A stretch of DNA of 64,000 bases from JANQEA01 sp964466035 (GTDB taxonomy: Bacteria > Bipolaricaulota > Bipolaricaulia > UBA7950 > UBA9294): positions 1 through 64,000 of the forward strand of contig CAYXLR010000001.1 of NCBI GenBank assembly GCA_964466035.1. The letters are read 5' to 3'. Of this stretch, positions 58,936 to 64,000 are shown in pieces. How positions within the stretch are numbered: the first letter of the stretch is position 1; each line of letters starts with the position of its first letter. Position numbers and translations under genes: made by a program. The notes under the pieces were generated by a model. That model worked only from the letters and a program-made list of their open reading frames with translations. It had not been told where the DNA came from and searched no databases.

Positions 58936-61900
58936 CTACGTCCCGCCCGATTCGGACGCCGTCTCCTGATTGAGCAGCCTGGGGAGGACGGTCGCTCGCA
59001 CCAGCGGCGGAAGGCGATCCCCGATCCGAAGCTCCGCCATCCTCTTTCCGGCCGTCACCTCGCCCGGCGGGTTGAGCAGCCCGATGGTGGTGCTTGGCTC
59101 CGGCTCCGCGCGCTCGAGCAGCGCAAGTCCGACTTGCCGGTCGCCGAGACTGACGCAGCTCGTGACGCGGCCGATCACCGCCCCGTTTCGATCGAGGACG
59201 GTGGCGCCCTCCTGAACGCGGCGGGCGCCGGGCTCGGATTCGAAGCGGACGATCGTGCGGCTCCGCTCGCGATAGGCGGCGGCGGAGCGCTTCCTGCCGA
59301 CGAAGAACGGCTTGTGCAGCTTGACGTACGAGCCGTAGTCCGCTTCGAACGGGTCGATGTCGTGCGGGCCGGCGAACTCGTGCCCGTAGAGCGCGAAGCC
59401 GGCCTCGGTCCGCGTCGAGTCCCGCGCCGCCAGGCCGCACGGAAGGAGTCCGAGCGGACGGCCGGCGTCGAGAAGCCGATTCCACAGCCACCGCGAGGAC
59501 GGACCGCCGACGTAGATCTCGTAGCCGAGCGGCTCGCCGGTGTAGCCGGTCCGCGCGACGATCAGCTGATGTCCCTCGACGGTCAGCTCGCAGAACTCGG
59601 TTCGCTCGAGCGCTCCGACGGCGCGTCGCTCCTCCGGCTCGAGGATCCGGTCGAGGATCTCTCGGCTGCGGGGGCCCTGGAGCGCGATGTCGATCACCCC
59701 GCGGTCTCGCTTCAGGTCCCGGATCGTCACTTTCGGGGACGGACGGCGGGCCGGGTTCTCGTCGTCGATCAGGTATCGCCCGTCGTTGACGCCGGTCAGC
59801 CATTCCCAGTCCTTCGCCTCGTTGACGGCGTTCACGACCATCAGGTACCGATCGGCCGCGCGGCGGTAGACCATGACGTCGTCGAGCATCCGTCCGTCCG
59901 GATCGAGCAAGTACGCGTAGTGGGACTGTCCGTCCTCCAGCCACGCGGCGTAGTTCGACGTGACGCCGTTGAGGAACTCGGTGGCGTACTTCCCGCTCAC
60001 TTGAAAGACCCCCATGTGCCCGAGGTCGAACAGCCCGGCGGCCTCGCGGACGACGCGGTGCTCTCCGAGGGCCGACGTGTACCAGACCGGCATCTCCCAC
60101 CCGGCGAACGGGACGAGCCTCGCGCCGAGCTCGACGTGCGCGTCGTGCAGCGGCGTCCGCCGGAGGGCGTCGGACGGCGGCGCTTCCCACGCGAACGTCG
60201 CGAGATCCGGATCCGGCGGCGGTGGATCGAGCCGATGCTGGCCGACGAAGTAGGGCTTGTGCAGGGCGAATCGCTCGGGGAACCGAGCGTACGCGTCCGC
60301 GATCGTCGCGCCGTTTCCGCCCGTCCCGACGTTCAGTGTTAGCCAGCCACGCGCTTCCTCGGGGACCGCCTCCTCGGGGATCTCTTCGACGACGGCCGGT
60401 CCTTGGACCTTCCGGAAGACGTCGTCCGGATCGAACACGACGTATCCGTCGGCGAGACCGGTCAGCCACGTGGACGCGGACGTTCCGTTCTCCCGCGGCA
60501 CGAGGACGAGGTAGTCCTCCTCGCCGATCTGCCCGACGACGATCTCGGAGAGGAGGTCCCCGTTCTCGTCGAACAGGAACGTCGGGCACGGCTCGCCCGG
60601 CTCGAGCGCGAGGAGGTCGGCCGGCGTCGCCTCGTCGAGGAGGGCCCGGACCCGCCCGCTGTGCAGTCGGAGGATCGTCCACCGCGAGCCGTCGCGGCTC
60701 CGGTCGTTGTGCGACGCGACCTTCGGATCGATCCGCCCGATCAGCGCGCGGACGTCCCGCTTCGCCGATTCGAGGACCGAGAGGGAGGTCTTCCCTCGGG
60801 AGAGCTCTCCGGTGAGGCCGACGTACTCGAACGGACGGATGCTCCGGAGGACGCGGGCGATGATCTCCGCGAGCGTCTCCATCTCGGCCTTCCCCATGCC
60901 GCGCTGCGTCACCCACGGGGTTCCCAGCCGGATCCCGTGCGCGTCGGCGGCGCTCGTGTCACCGGGGAGCGTGTTCTTGTTGCAGACGATGCCGACGAGA
61001 TCGAGGATCCGCGCCGCGATCTCCCCCATCATCACGAAGCCGGTGTCGCTGTCGATCTCACGAAGGTCGACGAGAAGGAGATGGGTGTCGGTCCCGCCGT
61101 AGGCGACGGTCAGCCCCTCCTCGCGGAGCGCGTCGGCGAGGTACGACGCGTTTTCGACGATCCGTCGCTGGAGGTCGCGGAACTCCGGCGTCCGGGCCGC
61201 CTTGAACGCGACGGCGAGGGCGGCGAACTTGTTGACGTGCGGTCCTCCCTGCAGGCCGGGAAAGACGGCGGTGTCGATCTGTTCCGCGATCTCCGGGTTG
61301 GTCGACAGGATCGCGGCGCCCCGCGGCCCGCAGAGCGTCTTGTGGGTCGTGAACGTGACGACGTCGGCGATCCCGATCGGATTTGGATAGACGCCACCGA
61401 CGATCAGTCCGGCGGTGTGCGCCACGTCGGCGAAGAGGATCGCGCCGACGCCGTCGGCGATCTCGCGAAACGCCGTCCAATCGGGCTGCCAAGGGTACGA
61501 CGTGAATCCGCCGATGATCAGACGCGGGCGGTGCTCCTCCGCCAGCCGTCGGATTTGATCGTAGTCGAGCCGCCCGGTCTTCGGATCGACCGAGTAGGAG
61601 ACGATGTCGTACCGCTTCCCGGTGACGTTGAATTCCGAGCCGTGCGTCAGGTGGCCGCCCTCGGTGAGGGCCATGCCCATCACGGTCTCTCCGGGTCGAA
61701 CGAACGCGTCGTAGACGGCGAGGTTCGCCGCGGCGCCCGAGAGCGGCTGCACGTTGGCGTGGATCCGCTCCGCCGGAACCTCGTCGGTGGCGAACGCCTC
61801 CGCGGCGCGCCGCCCGGCGAGCGACTCGACGAGATCGGCGAACTCGGTCCCCTTGTAGAACCGCCGATCGGCGTAGCGACGGTAGCTGGCGAGCTGCTCG

Positions 61901-62130
61901 TCGACCTCGCCCAGGCGGTCGGGCGGCGTGCGCATCATCGCCTTCCTCGGGTACCCCTCGGCGTAGACGCTCGAGAAGACCGACCCGAGCGCCTCGCGGA
62001 TCGGCGCCGGGGTCAGGCTCTCGGACGGGATCAGGATGATCTTCTCCCGTTGACGGCGCTCCTCGGAGGCGATGAGCGCCGCCGTCTGGGGGTCGACGTC
62101 GATCAGACGAGGCGCGTGGGCGTCGCTCAT
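58936..62130 (-). CDS. serine hydroxymethyltransferase-aminomethyltransferase fusion
   Basis: This 1064-residue protein joins two one-carbon enzymes. Residues 1 to about 470 are a complete SHMT with the PLP Lys264 in TTHKT. Residues about 656-1064 are a GcvT/aminomethyltransferase (PFAGWEMPVWY, LLDPDGRMLDDVMVY, RTGYTGEPLGYEIYVGG). The middle (about 480-655) looks like a shortened GcvT copy (LFDENGDLLSEIVVG, ALHKPYFVGQ). Both halves share tetrahydrofolate, so channelling of methylene-THF is plausible. Its ATG overlaps the upstream stop (ATGA). No gcvH or gcvP is in the window. Confidence 0.92.
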   Translation of the reverse strand: MSDAHAPRLIDVDPQTAALIASEERRQREKIILIPSESLTPAPIREALGSVFSSVYAEGYPRKAMMRTPPDRLGEVDEQLASYRRYADRRFYKGTEFADLVESLAGRRAAEAFATDEVPAERIHANVQPLSGAAANLAVYDAFVRPGETVMGMALTEGGHLTHGSEFNVTGKRYDIVSYSVDPKTGRLDYDQIRRLAEEHRPRLIIGGFTSYPWQPDWTAFREIADGVGAILFADVAHTAGLIVGGVYPNPIGIADVVTFTTHKTLCGPRGAAILSTNPEIAEQIDTAVFPGLQGGPHVNKFAALAVAFKAARTPEFRDLQRRIVENASYLADALREEGLTVAYGGTDTHLLLVDLREIDSDTGFVMMGEIAARILDLVGIVCNKNTLPGDTSAADAHGIRLGTPWVTQRGMGKAEMETLAEIIARVLRSIRPFEYVGLTGELSRGKTSLSVLESAKRDVRALIGRIDPKVASHNDRSRDGSRWTILRLHSGRVRALLDEATPADLLALEPGEPCPTFLFDENGDLLSEIVVGQIGEEDYLVLVPRENGTSASTWLTGLADGYVVFDPDDVFRKVQGPAVVEEIPEEAVPEEARGWLTLNVGTGGNGATIADAYARFPERFALHKPYFVGQHRLDPPPPDPDLATFAWEAPPSDALRRTPLHDAHVELGARLVPFAGWEMPVWYTSALGEHRVVREAAGLFDLGHMGVFQVSGKYATEFLNGVTSNYAAWLEDGQSHYAYLLDPDGRMLDDVMVYRRAADRYLMVVNAVNEAKDWEWLTGVNDGRYLIDDENPARRPSPKVTIRDLKRDRGVIDIALQGPRSREILDRILEPEERRAVGALERTEFCELTVEGHQLIVARTGYTGEPLGYEIYVGGPSSRWLWNRLLDAGRPLGLLPCGLAARDSTRTEAGFALYGHEFAGPHDIDPFEADYGSYVKLHKPFFVGRKRSAAAYRERSRTIVRFESEPGARRVQEGATVLDRNGAVIGRVTSCVSLGDRQVGLALLERAEPEPSTTIGLLNPPGEVTAGKRMAELRIGDRLPPLVRATVLPRLLNQETASESGGT

Positions 62131-63266
62131 GTTCGCTCGTTCCTTCCTGTGTACGGCTCGGGATGAAGTCTACGAACAAGCTCCCGCCCTTTCCAGCAGG
62201 CCTCGGCGAGGAGGTACAGCCCGCCGGAGACGAGCGAGTGCCCTCCCAGCAGGACCGGGATCGGGGCGACCGCGGCGGCCTCCGCGAACGCGCGCCATCT
62301 TGGGTCCTCGATCCCCTCGGCGAGGAACAGGTCGCTCGCGAATCGGTCGGAGGCGGGCGGGAGCCGGCCGTCGACGGCGAGGAGCGGCCGCGTGTCGAGG
62401 ACGGCCGCATCCGCGATTTGTGCCAATCGGGCGAAGAAGGCGGCGGGGCCGTCCTCGCGCAGGATCCACTGCAGGAGAAGCGGTCGCACGTCGCCGCCGT
62501 AAGCCCGCATCCCGCGCCCCTCGACGACGCCGGCGGTTCGACAGGCGACCCGTCGTTCGAACGCCCCCCACGTCGTCGGGTTGATCCTTCCGGAGAGATG
62601 GACGAAGGAGGAGCGGTCGGCCAGGCGGTCGCAGACGGCGGAGAGCGTCGGATGCTCGAGTCTGGTCTCTTTCAGGAACTGTCGCGCCGCGTCGCCGCCT
62701 CGACCCGAGGCGCGGAGGACGAGGAGGTCGGTCGGCGTGTCGATGTCGAACTCGGTCTCGACCGAGCGGAAGAGCGGGAAGCACGGGATCCCCGCGTCGG
62801 AGAGGGCGAAGCCGAGGCCGTTGTCGTTCTCCGGGAGCTCGATCTCGAGGAGAAAGGACGCCGACGAGAAGACGGCGAAGTCGCACGAGTAGAAGTTGTT
62901 GAACAGGGCGCCCGGCTCGTCCCGATCGGCGAACGCGTTCAAGGTCCCGATCGAGTCGTCGCTCAGGAGCCCGCCGCTCCCGCTCCCGAAATAGAGGAGC
63001 GCGTCGATGCCGCGCTCGCGGACGAGCCGTTTGAGGGTCGCGCCGAAGTCGAACGGCCCGTCGGGATCCGGGCGGACGACCTCCACGTCGAGCCCGGCGA
63101 AGCGCTCGCCGTCGTCTTCGCCCGCCACGAAGACGACCTCGTCGACGTGGGGCCGAAGGGCGCGGATCAGGTCCTCGGACGACGCGATCCTGCCGGCCGC
63201 GACGAACCGCTCCGGCTCCGTCGTTCCGATCGGGGGGTGGAAGATCGCGGCAACGGTTCGCTTCAT
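62127..63266 (-). CDS. nucleotidyltransferase-like protein of unknown function
   Basis: The 379-residue protein starts RTVAAIFHPPIG and contains IDALLYFGSGSGGLLSDD and TEFDIDTPTDLLVLRAS, the latter like the acidic end of MobA/CofC-type NTP-transferase domains. The canonical NTP-binding loop at the N-terminus is not evident. It is coupled at both ends by ATGA overlaps (helicase upstream, SHMT-GcvT downstream). A cofactor-related role is only a guess. Confidence 0.55.
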   Translation of the reverse strand: MKRTVAAIFHPPIGTTEPERFVAAGRIASSEDLIRALRPHVDEVVFVAGEDDGERFAGLDVEVVRPDPDGPFDFGATLKRLVRERGIDALLYFGSGSGGLLSDDSIGTLNAFADRDEPGALFNNFYSCDFAVFSSASFLLEIELPENDNGLGFALSDAGIPCFPLFRSVETEFDIDTPTDLLVLRASGRGGDAARQFLKETRLEHPTLSAVCDRLADRSSFVHLSGRINPTTWGAFERRVACRTAGVVEGRGMRAYGGDVRPLLLQWILREDGPAAFFARLAQIADAAVLDTRPLLAVDGRLPPASDRFASDLFLAEGIEDPRWRAFAEAAAVAPIPVLLGGHSLVSGGLYLLAEACWKGRELVRRLHPEPYTGRNERT

Positions 63267-64000
63267 CCGTCGGCCTCCGGGCGCGTCCCTTGGGTCAGGA
63301 CTTCGAGGATACGGATCGTCCCCGGCTTGAAGAGCGGCTCGTTCTGGCTCCCGCAGCGGGGCGAAAGGAGGCACGACGGGCAGCCCGCGTCGCAGGCGCA
63401 ATCGCGGACGAGCGCGTGGGCCCGCTTGGCGAGCCGGTCGAACGCGTCAAACAGAGCAGGCGCGATCCCCGCCCCGCCGGTGAGGCCGTCGAACAGCACG
63501 ATCGTCGGCGCCTGGGTCTGCGCGTGGTTCGGCGCGGAGACGCCGCCGACGTCGGTCGCGTCGCACAACACGAGGAGCGGCGCCATCGCGATCAGCGCGT
63601 GTTCGGCTCCGTGCAGCGAGCCGAGGAGGTGCTCGGGGGAGAGGTCTTCGATCTCGGTCCGGAAGGCGATCCACATCGCGTCGGTCTCGTAGACGTGCGG
63701 TGGGAGGTCGAGCGGATGGACCGACACGGTCCGATCGGCGTGGATCGTCTTGTACCCGAGGAACGATTCCGTGACGCGGACCCGGCCGGTGCTCAGTTCG
63801 CGGCTCGCGCGGGCGTCGGTCTCCTCGGAGGAGAGGATCTCGACTTCGGAGGCGCGGAGGCTGTGCGTATGGTAGTCAACCTCCTCTCTCCGGACCTCGA
63901 CGACGCCTTGATCGAGGTCGAGGCGGTCGACGACGTACGTTTCGCCTCGGTGGAGGTAGACTGCGCCGGGAAACGCGTCCCGCCGGGCGCGGACCGGGTC
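63263..64000 (-). CDS. MrfA/YprA-like DEAD-family helicase, C-terminal part
   Basis: The frame runs off the right edge of the window. The visible 245 residues include AFPGAVYLHRGETYVVDRLD and the DUF1998/MrfA zinc-binding region CACDAGCPSCLLSPRC, characteristic of MrfA-type helicases that act in repair. The helicase motifs lie beyond the window. Its stop overlaps the ATG of the nucleotidyltransferase-like gene. Confidence 0.88.
   Translation of the reverse strand, partial: DPVRARRDAFPGAVYLHRGETYVVDRLDLDQGVVEVRREEVDYHTHSLRASEVEILSSEETDARASRELSTGRVRVTESFLGYKTIHADRTVSVHPLDLPPHVYETDAMWIAFRTEIEDLSPEHLLGSLHGAEHALIAMAPLLVLCDATDVGGVSAPNHAQTQAPTIVLFDGLTGGAGIAPALFDAFDRLAKRAHALVRDCACDAGCPSCLLSPRCGSQNEPLFKPGTIRILEVLTQGTRPEADG

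Noticed and set aside
62131..62200. glycine riboswitch before the SHMT-GcvT gene
   Set aside because: The upstream sequence is coding and overlaps the start; no aptamer-like structure is possible there.

Overview
The window is 64 kb of a high-GC bacterial chromosome, almost certainly a metagenome-assembled genome, because a 100-N scaffold gap lies at 22094-22193. Strong GGAGG ribosome-binding sites, tight ATGA/TGATG gene overlaps, several apparently leaderless genes, lipoprotein and Sec signal peptides and a probable outer-membrane beta-barrel suggest an uncultured diderm. An aldehyde:ferredoxin oxidoreductase-family tungstoenzyme points to at least partly anaerobic life. The phylum cannot be fixed from the sequence. 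Bipolaricaulota/Acetothermia-like or Chloroflexota-like lineages are only low-confidence guesses.

Layout. 0-2.4 kb: a small type II restriction-modification pair. 2.5-4.1 kb: ABC-2 exporter. 4.4-5.1 kb: cold-shock protein plus zinc-ribbon protein. 5.2-7.2 kb: secreted beta-propeller and a TatT-like protein. 7.2-11.9 kb: a sulfation module in which a PAPS synthetase (APS kinase-ATP sulfurylase) is divergent from a membrane-anchored propeller and a sulfotransferase. 12-17 kb: flavodoxin-fold protein with an added finger-like tail, papain-like lipoprotein, and an ECF sigma operon. 17.1-22.3 kb: DUF202 protein, more secreted propellers, and a PadR regulator controlling an Ntn-type amidohydrolase. 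22.3-38 kb: mostly single-gene metabolic functions, including an AOR directly abutting a TIGR04076 protein, and a SAM-like/HhH DNA-binding protein.

38.1-44.1 kb is an accessory islet of lower GC. It holds a two-gene secreted cassette present twice: a Cys-rich exported protein followed by an exported thioredoxin-fold protein with CxxC and Ca-binding-like loops. It also holds gene remnants and a HEPN/MNT toxin-antitoxin operon with operator-like palindromes. The duplicated cassette is the best candidate here for an undescribed system.

44.2-64 kb: an outer-membrane protein/ABC exporter operon; arsM with an AbrB-like partner behind an operator-bearing promoter; prolyl oligopeptidase; an ACT protein; a 9-bp-unit inverted repeat array; hemolysin III; two linked proteins of unknown function; M29 aminopeptidase; phosphatase; diguanylate cyclase; MscL with a zinc ribbon; and a tightly overlapped operon of MrfA-like helicase, nucleotidyltransferase-like protein and a 1064-residue SHMT-GcvT fusion. 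No rRNA, tRNA, CRISPR array or intact insertion sequence was seen.
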